Positions 35,473 through 44,477 are shown, counted from the stretch's first letter. The stretch: DNA of 64,000 bases from Leucobacter sp042726155 (GCF_042726155.1 NZ_JBHXHV010000002.1:62001-126000); one strand, 5' to 3'. The notes: generated from the letters alone by a model not told the origin. Program-made: numbers and translations.

Positions 35473-36618
35473 CTACACCCGCGCGGTCGTCGCCTGCGTG
35501 TCGAGCTGCGACACGGATGTCGCGCCGACGAATCCCATCGCGGTTTCGAACTCGCTCTGCAGAATCTCGAAGACGCGATCGACGCCAGCGCGACCGCTGG
35601 CCGACAGTCCGTAAGCGAACGGACGCCCGCCGGCGACGAGATCAGCTCCGGCAGAGAGCGCCGCGACGATGTCGGAACCGCGCCGGATCCCGCCGTCGAG
35701 CACGACTGCGCCGCGGCCGTTGACCTCTTCTGCGATCGCGGGCAGCACGTCGAGCGTGCCCGGCTGACCGTCGAACTGGCGGCCGCCGTGGTTCGAAATG
35801 AATACGCCGTCTGCGCCGTGTTGCAGGGCAAGCGCCGCGTCCTCGGGCGTCATGATGCCCTTGACGAGCAGCTGCCCGTCCCACTTGCGGCGAAGCTCGA
35901 CAACATCGTCCCAGGTGGCCCGCGGGTTTTCGTTGCGCTCCATCCAGTGTTCCATCTCGGCCATCTTGATCGGGCGCCCCGCGATCTCGTAGGTGCCCCA
36001 CGTCATCTTGCGTCCCGTCAACCAGCGCGCTACCCAGCCTGGGTGGAGTGCAACATCAAATACGTCGCGGAGCGGCGGTTTCGGAGGCATCGAGGTGCCG
36101 TGGCGCAGGTCGCGCTCGCGCTTGCTCGACACGGCGACGTCGCCAGCGACGACGATCGTGTCGACGCCGAGATTGCGAGCGCGAGCCAGGTGCTGCTCGG
36201 TTTCTTCCGGCTGCTTCCAGAACGAGATCTGCTCCCAGAGACTGCCACCGGCGGCTTCGAAGGTCTCCTCGATCGAAACACCCGACCACGGGCTGTGGAT
36301 CACGAGGCTCCCGGCTGCACCGGCGGCGCCCGCGACGGCCACGTCAGCGTCGGGGTGACAGACCGTCAGCAGGCCCATCGGCGACACAATCATCGGAATC
36401 TCAAACTTGCGGCCGAGCACCTGTGTCGAGGTGTCGATCCTGCCGAGATCGACGAGCACCCGCTGACGCAGCCTGACCGCCTCAAACGCCGCGCGATTGC
36501 GCTGCAGCGTGAACTCGTCGAGCGCACCGCCGTCGAGAAAATCGGACACCATTAGGGGAAGGCGCCGCACGGCCCGTCGCCGCATCTGCTCGACGCTGAT
36601 CGTCTTCTGCACGTTCAC
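35473..36618 (-). CDS. FMN-dependent alpha-hydroxyacid oxidase/dehydrogenase family protein with altered active site
   Basis: 381 residues of the LldD/glycolate oxidase TIM barrel. The catalytic base region SNHGGRQFDG (His and Arg), the phosphate loop DGGIRRGSD and the RERDLRHG arginine are intact. Two substrate-binding tyrosines expected from glycolate oxidase and lactate dehydrogenase appear lost: the usual DY before DGGA is DF (about residue 27), and the usual QLY is QIS (about 150). The usual VDT is GDV. Substrate preference is therefore uncertain. It is the last gene of an importer operon (57 bp after the ATPase), so it may oxidise the imported compound or a derivative. Confidence 0.85.
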   Translation of the reverse strand: MNVQKTISVEQMRRRAVRRLPLMVSDFLDGGALDEFTLQRNRAAFEAVRLRQRVLVDLGRIDTSTQVLGRKFEIPMIVSPMGLLTVCHPDADVAVAGAAGAAGSLVIHSPWSGVSIEETFEAAGGSLWEQISFWKQPEETEQHLARARNLGVDTIVVAGDVAVSSKRERDLRHGTSMPPKPPLRDVFDVALHPGWVARWLTGRKMTWGTYEIAGRPIKMAEMEHWMERNENPRATWDDVVELRRKWDGQLLVKGIMTPEDAALALQHGADGVFISNHGGRQFDGQPGTLDVLPAIAEEVNGRGAVVLDGGIRRGSDIVAALSAGADLVAGGRPFAYGLSASGRAGVDRVFEILQSEFETAMGFVGATSVSQLDTQATTARV

Positions 36619-36675
36619 TGCTGTACCTCTTTGTCTTCTGTGTCTTCGTTGTCTCGAGAAGAAATCGTGTGCTGC

Positions 36676-37443
36676 CTAGTCGATAACGCGCGACAGGAAT
36701 TCGCGTGTGCGCTCCTGCTGCGGGTTGCCGATCACGTCCTCGGGCGGGCCGCTCTCGACGACCACGCCGCCGTCCATGAAGACGACCTGATCGGCGACCT
36801 CGCGCGCGAAGCCGAGCTCGTGCGTGACGACGAGCATCGTCATACCGTCTGCGGCAAGGCCCTTCATGACCTGGAGCACCTCCCCGACAAGCTCGGGGTC
36901 AAGCGCAGAGGTCGGCTCGTCAAACAGCAGCAGTTTCGGCTTCATCGCGAGCGCGCGAGCGATCGCGATGCGCTGTTGCTGGCCACCCGAGAGCTCCTGC
37001 GGGTACGCGTCTGCCTTGTGCGCGAGCCCGACGCGATCGAGCAGCCCCATGGCTTCGGCCCTCACCTCTGCCGCTGAGCGCCGCAGCACGTGCACGGGCC
37101 CCTCCATGACGTTCTCGAGTGCGGTGCGGTGCGGAAACAGGTTGAAGCGTTGAAACACCATGCCGGTCTGGGTGCGTGACCGCGCAATCGCCGAGGGGCG
37201 CGCTTCAACAAGCTTGCCGCCGCGCTGCTCGGCGCCCACGAGCTGACCGTCGACGAGCAGGATGCCCGCGTCGATCGTTTCGAGGCGGTTCACGCAGCGC
37301 AGCAGAGTCGTTTTGCCCGATCCCGACGGCCCGATCAGGCACGTCACCGAACCTGGTTTCACGGAGAGGGAAACGTCGGCGAGCACCAGGTTGCTGTGGA
37401 AGGACTTCCGCAGCCCGCGAATCTCGACCATGTTCGTGTTCAT
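36676..37443 (-). CDS. Amino-acid-type ABC transporter ATP-binding protein
   Basis: 255 residues of the GlnQ/HisP type: Walker A GPSGSGKTT, MVFQRFNLFPHRTA, signature LSGGQQQR, Walker B LLLFDEPTSALDPE and switch VTHELGFA. The ATG at 37443 overlaps the permease stop by four bases (ATGA), and GGAG lies upstream. It energises the importer formed with the permease and binding protein upstream in the same operon. Confidence 0.92.
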   Translation of the reverse strand: MNTNMVEIRGLRKSFHSNLVLADVSLSVKPGSVTCLIGPSGSGKTTLLRCVNRLETIDAGILLVDGQLVGAEQRGGKLVEARPSAIARSRTQTGMVFQRFNLFPHRTALENVMEGPVHVLRRSAAEVRAEAMGLLDRVGLAHKADAYPQELSGGQQQRIAIARALAMKPKLLLFDEPTSALDPELVGEVLQVMKGLAADGMTMLVVTHELGFAREVADQVVFMDGGVVVESGPPEDVIGNPQQERTREFLSRVID

Positions 37444-38381
37444 GCTGTGGCCGCTCCATTCTCAATGATCGACTGTGCGCGTTTCGTGCGATCTTTTTTC
37501 CGCTCGGTACGCGGTTGAAAACCGCGTCCGTATCGCGCTTCGAGCCGCCCCTGGAGTGCGGTCAAAATCGACGTGAGCAGGAGGTACCAGACACACGCCA
37601 CGAGCAGCAGCGGGATCGTCTGGTAGTTGAGCGCGTAAATGATCTGGGCCGAGTAGAGCAGATCGGAGATCGCGAGCACGCTGACAAGAGAGGTGCCCTT
37701 CAGCATCGAGATCACCTGGTTGCCGGTTGGCGGAATCACGATGCGCATCGCCTGCGGCAACACGACTCGCCACATCAGCTTCGCGTCGGTCATTCCGATT
37801 GCGCGACCAGCATCTCGCTGGCCCTCGTCAACCGACTGGATGCCGCTGCGAATAATTTCTGCCATGTACGCGGCCTCGTTCAGGGCGAGTCCGAGTAGGG
37901 CCGCGGTGAGCGGTGTGATGAGCACGTTTGACTCCCCCAGCACGATGCTCGGGCCTCCGAACGGCAGCCCCAGGGCCACAACCGGGTACAGAGCCGCGAT
38001 GTTGTACCAGAAGATCAACTGCACCAGCAGCGGTGTACCGCGGAAGAACCAGATGTACGCCTGGGCCGCCCACGAGATGGTGCGATTGTGCGCAAGGCGC
38101 ATGATCGCGAGCACGATGCCCAGGAGGATGCCGACGGTCATCGAGACAACGGTCAAGATCAGCGTCAGAGCGACGCCCGAGAGAATCTGCTGGTTGAAGA
38201 GATACTCGAGCACAACCGGCCAGCGGAAGCGATCATTCGTCGCGACGTCCCAGAGGGCCGCGACCGCGATGAAGAGCACGATGACGGCGCCGAGGATCGG
38301 GAGCCAGCGCTTGCGCGGCTGGACCTCGAGGGAGGTGAGTGTGGACTGGACTTGGGTGGGGGTATCCCCAGCGTTCGTCAT
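37440..38381 (-). CDS. Amino-acid-type ABC transporter permease
   Basis: 313 residues. The roughly 60-residue N-terminal part adds an extra membrane segment (WLPILGAVIVLFIAVAALW) to the HisM-like core with its EAA-type loop AGRAIGMTDAKLMWRVVLPQA. The C-terminal tail (RRTERKKDRTKRA-like) is very basic. As the only permease in this operon, it probably works as a homodimer. It lies 14 bp after the binding-protein gene and overlaps the ATPase gene by four bases. Confidence 0.9.
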   Translation of the reverse strand: MTNAGDTPTQVQSTLTSLEVQPRKRWLPILGAVIVLFIAVAALWDVATNDRFRWPVVLEYLFNQQILSGVALTLILTVVSMTVGILLGIVLAIMRLAHNRTISWAAQAYIWFFRGTPLLVQLIFWYNIAALYPVVALGLPFGGPSIVLGESNVLITPLTAALLGLALNEAAYMAEIIRSGIQSVDEGQRDAGRAIGMTDAKLMWRVVLPQAMRIVIPPTGNQVISMLKGTSLVSVLAISDLLYSAQIIYALNYQTIPLLLVACVWYLLLTSILTALQGRLEARYGRGFQPRTERKKDRTKRAQSIIENGAATA

Positions 38382-38395
38382 CGTGGGCCGCCTGA

Positions 38396-39316
38396 CTACT
38401 GAGCTACGTTGACGCGAGCGTCAGTGATAGCCATCTTTTCGAGTCCGTACTTCTTCAGCACCTCGACGTACTCGGGCGAATCGAGAATCGCGGTCATCGC
38501 GGTCTCTACCGGCTTCGTCAGACCGGTGTCCTTGGTGATGCCGATACCGACGGGCGCGATGTCGTTTTCGCTTGCAACCTCGATGTCGGGATTCTGCAGT
38601 GTTGCGTAGTTGAGGATCGGCCCATCCGCGTAGACAACGTCGCTGCGGTCGCTCATCAGCGAGCTGATGGCCTGGCGGGTGTCCTGGAACTGCTGCACGT
38701 CGAGCGGCTTATCACCGGCGTCCTCGCACGCTTTGTCCAAGACGGGAATCTGCACGGTGAGCTGGTACGAGCCGGTCAGCACGGCGATCTTCTTCCCGCA
38801 CAGCGCATCGAAGTCCACGGAGTCTTTCGCGCCCGATTTCACGACAAGTGCGCTGCCCATATCGACGTACTCGACGAAATCGAGCGCCTTCATACGATCC
38901 TCAGTCGGCGTCATCGATGACACCGTCATGTCGAAACGGTTTGCTTCGAGGCCCGGAATGATCGAGTCGAAGTTGCTCACGACAACCTCAAGCTTGAGAC
39001 CCAGCGCGTCTGCAACGAGGGCGGCGATGTCGGGATTCAACCCCGTCATCTCCTTGGTGCCCTCCTTGTAGAACTGCGTCGGCGGCTCGTTTGTCGGAAT
39101 TGCGACGCGCAGCACGCCCGATTTCACTATGGCGTCGGGCAGCTGGTCGGCTGCCTCGGGAACGACGTCGATGCTCACCGGCTTCGCGGCGGCCTTCGCG
39201 TCGGTGCCGGAGGACGCGGTGGCGCCGCCCGAGCTGCAGGCGGTCAGTGCGGTGCCAGCGACAAGCAGGGCCGCGAATCCCGCGAGTGCGCGGGTACGAG
39301 TTGTCAGGTGCATCAT
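38396..39316 (-). CDS. Amino-acid-type ABC transporter substrate-binding lipoprotein
   Basis: 306 residues with a lipoprotein signal (lipobox GTALTACSS, Cys about residue 26) and a family 3 solute-binding domain: SGVLRVAIPTNEPP (about 66-79), TGLNPDIAALVADALG and a C-terminal EVLKKYGLEKMAI. It is the first gene of the operon; AGGGAG precedes the ATG at 39316. The ligand is unknown. Divergent regulation by PucR suggests an amino acid, purine-breakdown product or related nitrogen source. Confidence 0.9.
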   Translation of the reverse strand: MMHLTTRTRALAGFAALLVAGTALTACSSGGATASSGTDAKAAAKPVSIDVVPEAADQLPDAIVKSGVLRVAIPTNEPPTQFYKEGTKEMTGLNPDIAALVADALGLKLEVVVSNFDSIIPGLEANRFDMTVSSMTPTEDRMKALDFVEYVDMGSALVVKSGAKDSVDFDALCGKKIAVLTGSYQLTVQIPVLDKACEDAGDKPLDVQQFQDTRQAISSLMSDRSDVVYADGPILNYATLQNPDIEVASENDIAPVGIGITKDTGLTKPVETAMTAILDSPEYVEVLKKYGLEKMAITDARVNVAQ

Positions 39317-39343
39317 TGCTCTCCCTCAATTTCAGTGGAACTT

Positions 39344-39412
39344 CACACAGTGTGGGTGAGCGAGCCGATGATAGATATAGAGTATGTTCCAATAGACAGC
39401 GCGAATCATTGG
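39344..39412. promoter_or_regulatory. Operator candidates in the importer / PucR divergent region
   Basis: The 104-bp divergent gap contains the palindrome CACACAGTGTG (39344-39354) and the inverted pair CCAAT (39389-39393) / ATTGG (39408-39412). It also holds an AT-rich stretch (39371-39386) suitable for -10 elements. These are natural binding sites for the PucR-type regulator encoded to the right. Confidence 0.45.
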
Positions 39413-39420
39413 AGTATTGA

Positions 39421-41037
39421 GTGTTCGAGGACGAGACGCAGATTCGCAGTGCCGCACGAATCAGCGACGCCATCGAGCTGCTCGGGGGGATCCTGGTTGC
39501 GGCGAATCCGTCGCGCACGCAGAACGAGCGCACCTTTCTCGGCTGCGTGTTCTTGGAGCCGGTCGCCACTGCTCACCACTACGCAGACCGACTCGTGCTC
39601 GCCCCTCATCTCGACACACACCACTCCGATTTTGAACCCTGTGTGCGCGAGCTACTCGGCAGCGGCGCGGTGGGCGTCGTCGTGAAGCGTCCGGAAGACG
39701 CACTGCCGCAGCTCGGCGCCGACGTCACCGATGCGTTGTTCATGCTCGAACGCGACGCCGACTGGGCCGACACGGCGCAGTCGCTCAGAGCCCTGGGGTC
39801 GGGCGGCTCGCGGTTGGTCGCGAGCGGGATTCGCCAGGGCGACCTGTTCGCACTCGCGAATACGCTGGCCTCACTCTCGAACGGCGCCGTGAGCCTCGTG
39901 GACACCGCTGGCCGCATCGTCGGCTATTCCACCCACGCAGATCAACCCATCGACGCGCTCCGCAGGTCGACCACGCTCGCGCTGCACGAGGGCCACCACC
40001 CCCGCGCGGACTCGCAGTTTCAACAGCTCGCAGCCTCGTCGGTCGCACTGTTTTTCGAGGGGTCACGCGGCCAGTATGGTCGCGTCGCGCTCCCCGTGCG
40101 CGCCGCGGGCGAGCTGCTCGGCACTGTGTGGATCATTCAGGTCGATCCGAGTGGCGCCGAGGCGACTCTACAGTTTCTCGATTCGGTCGAGGCGCTTGTC
40201 TCGCACCACATGCTGCGCGCCCGCGAAACCGCGCAGGCTGACGAGCGTCGCAGCACCGATCTCATCCGCGCGCTCTTCGAAGACGCGAAGAGTCGCCGCG
40301 CGGCCGCCGCCCAGCTGGGGCTCGACTCCGCCTCGGCGCACACCGTGGTGTGCTTTCGACCCCACGACGATCACGGCGCGAACCCCGTGCTCCGCGCGCA
40401 GCAGCTACTTCACCAGGCGGTCACCACCGCAAAGGGCCAGTTTGCGTGGTCGCACTGCGCGCTCCTCGACGGGGTCGTCGTCGCGCTGTTGCGCAGCGCC
40501 GATGCAGGACTCACGCGGCTCTTCGCAGACCGCATCACCCGCATCTCGGAGGGCGGATCTGCGGCCGGCATCGGGCGAGTCGCCGACACGCAGGCCATGA
40601 TCCCGCGCTCCTATCGCGACGCAGCAAGCATCAGCAGGCTCCTCCTCACGCGAAACCGGCGGGACGCCGAGTCTCGAGACGCCGCCGACCTCGAACCACT
40701 CGATGCCACCACCTCAACGGTCGCCGAATTTGCCGAAATGCACGCCGAGCTCGGCCTCGCCTACGTCGGCGACATGCTGCAGGAATCGGAGCTGACCACC
40801 GACGACGCCGCCGAGCGCATCTGGGCTCACGATCGCGAGCACCGTACGCAACTCGCACAGACCCTCAGCACCGTGCTCGCACATCAGGGCAGCGTGCGAC
40901 GGGCAGCGCTCGAACTGCACGTGCATCAGAATACGGTCCGTTACCGACTCGAATCCATTAGCTCGGAGCTCGGGATCGACCTCGACAATCCGGCGACGAG
41001 ACTCTGGGTGTGGCTGCGCCTCAGATCCCGAGCGTAG
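39421..41037 (+). CDS. PucR family transcriptional regulator (CdaR-like)
   Basis: 538 residues. The C-terminal HTH of the PucR/CdaR type lies at about 478-532 (HQGSVRRAALELHVHQNTVRYRLESI). It is preceded by a GGDEF-like PucR regulatory region (about 280-420) and an N-terminal part with a GAF-like segment (LSNGAVSLVDTAGRIVGYSTH). The start is GTG with GGAG six bases upstream. It is divergent from the SBP-permease-ATPase-oxidase operon, which is its likely target, perhaps activated by the imported nitrogen compound. Confidence 0.87.
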   Translation: MFEDETQIRSAARISDAIELLGGILVAANPSRTQNERTFLGCVFLEPVATAHHYADRLVLAPHLDTHHSDFEPCVRELLGSGAVGVVVKRPEDALPQLGADVTDALFMLERDADWADTAQSLRALGSGGSRLVASGIRQGDLFALANTLASLSNGAVSLVDTAGRIVGYSTHADQPIDALRRSTTLALHEGHHPRADSQFQQLAASSVALFFEGSRGQYGRVALPVRAAGELLGTVWIIQVDPSGAEATLQFLDSVEALVSHHMLRARETAQADERRSTDLIRALFEDAKSRRAAAAQLGLDSASAHTVVCFRPHDDHGANPVLRAQQLLHQAVTTAKGQFAWSHCALLDGVVVALLRSADAGLTRLFADRITRISEGGSAAGIGRVADTQAMIPRSYRDAASISRLLLTRNRRDAESRDAADLEPLDATTSTVAEFAEMHAELGLAYVGDMLQESELTTDDAAERIWAHDREHRTQLAQTLSTVLAHQGSVRRAALELHVHQNTVRYRLESISSELGIDLDNPATRLWVWLRLRSRA

Positions 41038-41356
41038 GCCGTACCGAGTAGCAGCGTCGCTCGGAAGCATTCAGTCTTCTCACGGTCAGTTCTCGGCGGC
41101 GACTTCTGGGGTATCTGAGGCGCGTGCGGTAGAGTCGTGTGGTGGCGCTTCGAGCGCTGCACGTCGCAACTCACCGCACCGCCCGCTCACTCATTGAGCC
41201 TGGGCGCCGTTCGGCCCGATCCGCGGCGAACGGATGCGCGATCCCGCGCACTCTGACAATTGGCAGCGACGCCCGAGCAACGCGATTACAAGGGCCTCCT
41301 TCAGGCCCGCTTCCGCGTGCTCTCGACGCACCGCTGTCTCAGCACGAAAGGTCCCC
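41038..41356 (+). promoter_or_regulatory. Long leader region upstream of the DEAD-box helicase
   Basis: 319 bp without a supportable gene. It contains a TAGAGT -10-like hexamer at 41130-41135 and a perfect hairpin GGGCCT (41292-41297) / AGGCCC (41303-41308) about 50 bases before the start codon. If transcription starts near 41142, the mRNA leader is about 215 nucleotides. Long structured leaders are common for cold-induced, self-regulated RNA helicases, so this is a plausible regulatory leader (inference). Confidence 0.4.
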
Positions 41357-42979
41357 GTGACCGAACAGACCACCGCTCCGACCCCCACGTTCCTGGAGCT
41401 CGGAGTACCCGCACCAATCGCAGACGCCCTCGCCAAAAACGGCAAGGAAGCACCGTTCCCGATTCAGCGCGACACCCTCCCCGACACGCTCGCCGGTCGC
41501 GACGTGCTCGGCCGCGGCCGCACAGGTTCAGGCAAGACCATCGCCTTCGGCATCCCGCTCGTCGCAAACCTCGCGGAGGACGCGGCAAAGAAGCGCCGTC
41601 CCAACCGGCCGCGCGCCGTCGTACTCGCGCCGACCCGCGAGCTCGTCACACAGATCGCCGAGACGCTCAAGATGCTCGCTGACCCGATGGGAATAAAGGT
41701 GACCACCATCTTCGGTGGCGTACCGCAGCGCCGCCAGGAGGTCGCGCTCGAGGGCGGCATCGATATCGTCGTCGCGGCTCCCGGACGCCTCGACGACCTC
41801 ATGAAGCAGCGCCTCGTCGACCTCAGTTCGGTCGAGATCACCGTGCTCGACGAGGCCGACCACATGGCCGACATGGGCTTCCTGCCCGTCGTCACGCGCA
41901 TCATGAACGCCACCCCCAAGCAGGGCCAGCGCCTGCTTTTCAGCGCGACGCTCGATAACGGCGTCGACAACGTGGTGAAGAAGTACCTCCACAACCCGAT
42001 CCTGCACTCGGTCGATTCTGCCGAGTCGCCGGTGCCGCAGCTCACGCACCACGTGTTTGAAATTGCGGGCAAAGATCAGAAGGACGCGCTCATCGAGGCG
42101 CTCGCCTCTGGCACCGCCCGCCGCATCTTCTTCACGCGCATGAAGCACCAGGCGAAGAAGCTCGCGAAGCAGCTGACCGCCGCTGGCATTCCCGCCGTCG
42201 AGTTGCAGGGCAACCTGTCGCAGAATGCCCGCGACCGCAACCTCGCGGAGTTCGTGAGCGGCGAGTCGCGCGTGCTCGTCGCCACTGACGTTGCCGCCCG
42301 AGGCGTGCACGTCGACGGAGTCGATCTCGTCGTGCACATCGATCCCCCGGTCGAGCACAAGGCGTATCTGCACCGTTCGGGCCGTACCGCCCGCGCCGGC
42401 AACGAGGGTGACGTCGTCACGCTCGTACTGCCCGAGCAGCGCGGCGAAATGCGCCAGATCATGCGCGCCGCGAAGATTCGCGTTACCCCGCGCACGGTGA
42501 ACCCGAACGCAGCAAACATCGATCCAGAGGTGCTCGAACTCATCGGAGAGGTCGCCCCGCGCCTCGACCCGCGCGAGATCGAGCGGAAGCGCGCTGAAGC
42601 ACAGACCGCGCAGCAGCGTGCCGCGGGCCACAACCCCGCGGGCGCGGGCTCGAGCACGGGTGCCAACGCGAAGCGCAAGCGCTCACGCGGCGGTCGCGGG
42701 CGGAGCGCAGGCGGCGCCGGCGCGGCGTCCGGCCAGTCGGGCGAGGGCCAGCAGCGGCGCTCGGGCGGCGGCCAGGGTGGTCAGGGCGGCAACGGCGGTC
42801 AGCGCCGTGGCGGGCAGGGCGAGCGCGGCCAGTCGCAGGGCGGTCAGTCGCAGGGCGGTCAGGGTCGCAACGGCCAGGGCGGCAGCGCGAGTGCCGGCGC
42901 CGATGGCGGTCGTCGACGTTCAGGCCGACGCGCGCAGAGCTCGGGCGGCACCGTCTACTCGACGAGCAGCGGGCGCTAA
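41357..42979 (+). CDS. DEAD-box RNA helicase with Gly/Arg-rich tail
   Basis: 540 residues. A RhlE/CsdA-like core: Q-motif region PFPIQRDTLP, Walker A GRTGSGKT, PTRELVTQ (Ia), DEAD (motif II, in VLDEADHMADMGF), SAT, and C-terminal ARGVHVDGV and HRSGRTARAG. The last roughly 110 residues are low-complexity Gly/Gln/Arg (GGQGG, GGNGGQRRGG), a typical RNA-binding disordered tail. The start is GTG 41357 with AAAGG upstream, where the family homology begins. Role: RNA remodelling in ribosome assembly or cold adaptation. Confidence 0.9.
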   Translation: MTEQTTAPTPTFLELGVPAPIADALAKNGKEAPFPIQRDTLPDTLAGRDVLGRGRTGSGKTIAFGIPLVANLAEDAAKKRRPNRPRAVVLAPTRELVTQIAETLKMLADPMGIKVTTIFGGVPQRRQEVALEGGIDIVVAAPGRLDDLMKQRLVDLSSVEITVLDEADHMADMGFLPVVTRIMNATPKQGQRLLFSATLDNGVDNVVKKYLHNPILHSVDSAESPVPQLTHHVFEIAGKDQKDALIEALASGTARRIFFTRMKHQAKKLAKQLTAAGIPAVELQGNLSQNARDRNLAEFVSGESRVLVATDVAARGVHVDGVDLVVHIDPPVEHKAYLHRSGRTARAGNEGDVVTLVLPEQRGEMRQIMRAAKIRVTPRTVNPNAANIDPEVLELIGEVAPRLDPREIERKRAEAQTAQQRAAGHNPAGAGSSTGANAKRKRSRGGRGRSAGGAGAASGQSGEGQQRRSGGGQGGQGGNGGQRRGGQGERGQSQGGQSQGGQGRNGQGGSASAGADGGRRRSGRRAQSSGGTVYSTSSGR

Positions 42980-43008
42980 CTCCCGCCTGCAATAACTGCA
43001 CGACACCT

Positions 43009-43048
43009 CGGATTCGCGCGCCGGTCACCAGATCGACGCGCGAATCCG
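43009..43048. repeat. Intergenic inverted repeat after the RNA helicase
   Basis: Perfect 12-bp arms CGGATTCGCGCG (43009-43020) and CGCGCGAATCCG (43037-43048) with a 16-base loop. A flanking CGACA (43001-43005) and TGTCG (43055-43059) extend the symmetry. It lies 30 bp after the helicase stop and 47 bp before the MFS gene on the same strand; it is probably a terminator or a structured element. No T-run follows. Confidence 0.6.
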
Positions 43049-43095
43049 TGGTTATGTCGCTCGAAATGGGCTGATTTCACGCGTATACTCGTCTG

Positions 43096-44319
43096 ATGGG
43101 CTTGTATCGTGATCTGGGAAAAAACCCAGGTGTATTCCGCGTTCTGGGGTCGCAGCTCATGGCACGCTTCCCGTTCGGCATGCTGTCGATCATCATGCTG
43201 CTGCACATCCAGGTCGCCTATGGTGATTACACCTCTGCGGGCATCGTGCTCGCCACGCAGAGCGTCGGCCAGGCAGTCTCGGGCCCGCTCAGCAGCCGCC
43301 TCATGGGCAAGTGGGGCATGCGTCCCGTTCTGACGGTCACGTCGATTGCGTGCACTGCGCTGCTCGTCATGATCGCGATGCTGCACCTGCCGCTCGTCGT
43401 CGTGACGGTACTCGCACTGCTCGTAGGGCTCGCGACCCCGCCGATCACTCCGGCCGTGCGCACGATGTACCCGAAGCTCGTACCCGGCAAGCAATTGTCG
43501 GCACTGTTCTCACTCGACGCGGCAGCGCAAGAGATCATCTGGGTTGTCGGCCCCGTCGTCGCGGTGTTCGTGACTTCGCAGTTCAACACGACGGCCGGGC
43601 TCTGCGTTGCTGCCGGATTCATGCTGCTCGGCGGCGCTTGGTTTATATCAAGCCCCGCCCTCGGCAAGGTGAAGCTGCTGCCGTCGAAGCGCGGCCTGGG
43701 CGCCGTGCTTCGTTACCCGACAGTCGTGATCTCAACGGTCATCGGGTTCTTCTTCGTCGCGTCGTTCGCCGCGATTGAGGCGGGCATCGTCGCTGCATTC
43801 GCTGGACCGGACGGCGGGCACGGCAGCATGGAATCCGGGCTCGTGCTCGCCGTATTCGCGGGCGGCTCGCTCGTCGGCGGTCTGCTCATCGGTCACCGCG
43901 AGATGCGCCCGTGGTCGCCGGCGCTGCGCATCCTGCTCGTGCTCGCGGGAACCGCCGCCACCCTGTTCAGCTTGAATATCTGGTGGTTGAGCATCGTGCT
44001 GTTCATCGGCGGACTCGGCACTGCGCCGACCTTCGCCGCCATCTCGACGATCGTGAGCGCGACGGTACGCTTCTCGGAGACGGCCGAAGCCTACGGCTGG
44101 ATCGGCACGGGCCAGCTTGTCGGCGTTGCCACCGGTTCGGCCCTCGCCGGCATCGCAATCGACGTCGCGGGCGCGCACGGCGCGCTCATCGTGTCGAGCG
44201 GACTCCTCGTCGCCTGCGCCATCGTTGCAATCGTGGCGCTCCGCTGGATGCCCGACCTCCGCGGCCGCTCGATCGAGCCCCCGGCCGAAACAGGAACCGT
44301 CACGATCCCGCTCCCCTAG
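43096..44319 (+). CDS. MFS transporter
   Basis: 407 residues with about 12 hydrophobic segments and the MFS loop 2-3 motif (SRLMGKWGMRPV, about residues 72-83). The central cytoplasmic loop is short (GKVKLLPSKRGLGAVLRYP). A YnfM/arabinose-efflux-like exporter is possible, but the substrate cannot be predicted. It is flanked by palindromes on both sides and is probably a single-gene transcript. Confidence 0.85.
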   Translation: MGLYRDLGKNPGVFRVLGSQLMARFPFGMLSIIMLLHIQVAYGDYTSAGIVLATQSVGQAVSGPLSSRLMGKWGMRPVLTVTSIACTALLVMIAMLHLPLVVVTVLALLVGLATPPITPAVRTMYPKLVPGKQLSALFSLDAAAQEIIWVVGPVVAVFVTSQFNTTAGLCVAAGFMLLGGAWFISSPALGKVKLLPSKRGLGAVLRYPTVVISTVIGFFFVASFAAIEAGIVAAFAGPDGGHGSMESGLVLAVFAGGSLVGGLLIGHREMRPWSPALRILLVLAGTAATLFSLNIWWLSIVLFIGGLGTAPTFAAISTIVSATVRFSETAEAYGWIGTGQLVGVATGSALAGIAIDVAGAHGALIVSSGLLVACAIVAIVALRWMPDLRGRSIEPPAETGTVTIPLP

Positions 44320-44332
44320 CCCGGAGCCCCTT

Positions 44333-44386
44333 CTGTCGTCCTAAATGATCCGATCACGGGACTGAAGGGATCATTTGGGACGACAG
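44333..44386. repeat. Long intergenic inverted repeat after the MFS gene
   Basis: Eighteen-base arms at 44333-44350 (beginning CTGTCGTCC) and 44369-44386 (ending GGACGACAG) pair with a single G/T wobble around an 18-base loop. It starts 14 bp after the MFS stop. The stem is AT-richer than its surroundings (AAATGATC), so it is not a routine GC terminator. No second copy was found in this window. Confidence 0.6.
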
Positions 44387-44477
44387 TTCGCGGGCGTGGC
44401 ATAACGATACGGGCACTTCGGGCGAGCTCACAGATCCCGCACCCCTCCGCGGCACCCGCAGCACCTATGGTGTGTGC

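Noticed and set aside
35350..36555. 401-codon open frame on the plus strand over the alpha-hydroxyacid oxidase
   Set aside because: Antisense to a gene with an intact FMN-enzyme signature; composition is that of a shadow frame.
39421..41037. Diguanylate cyclase because of a GGDEF-like region in the PucR protein
   Set aside because: The GGDEF signature residues are absent; PucR/CdaR proteins carry a related but non-catalytic fold.
43009..43048. tRNA gene suggested by a CGAATCC sequence
   Set aside because: No acceptor stem, anticodon arm or full T-loop around it; the sequence is one arm of an inverted repeat.
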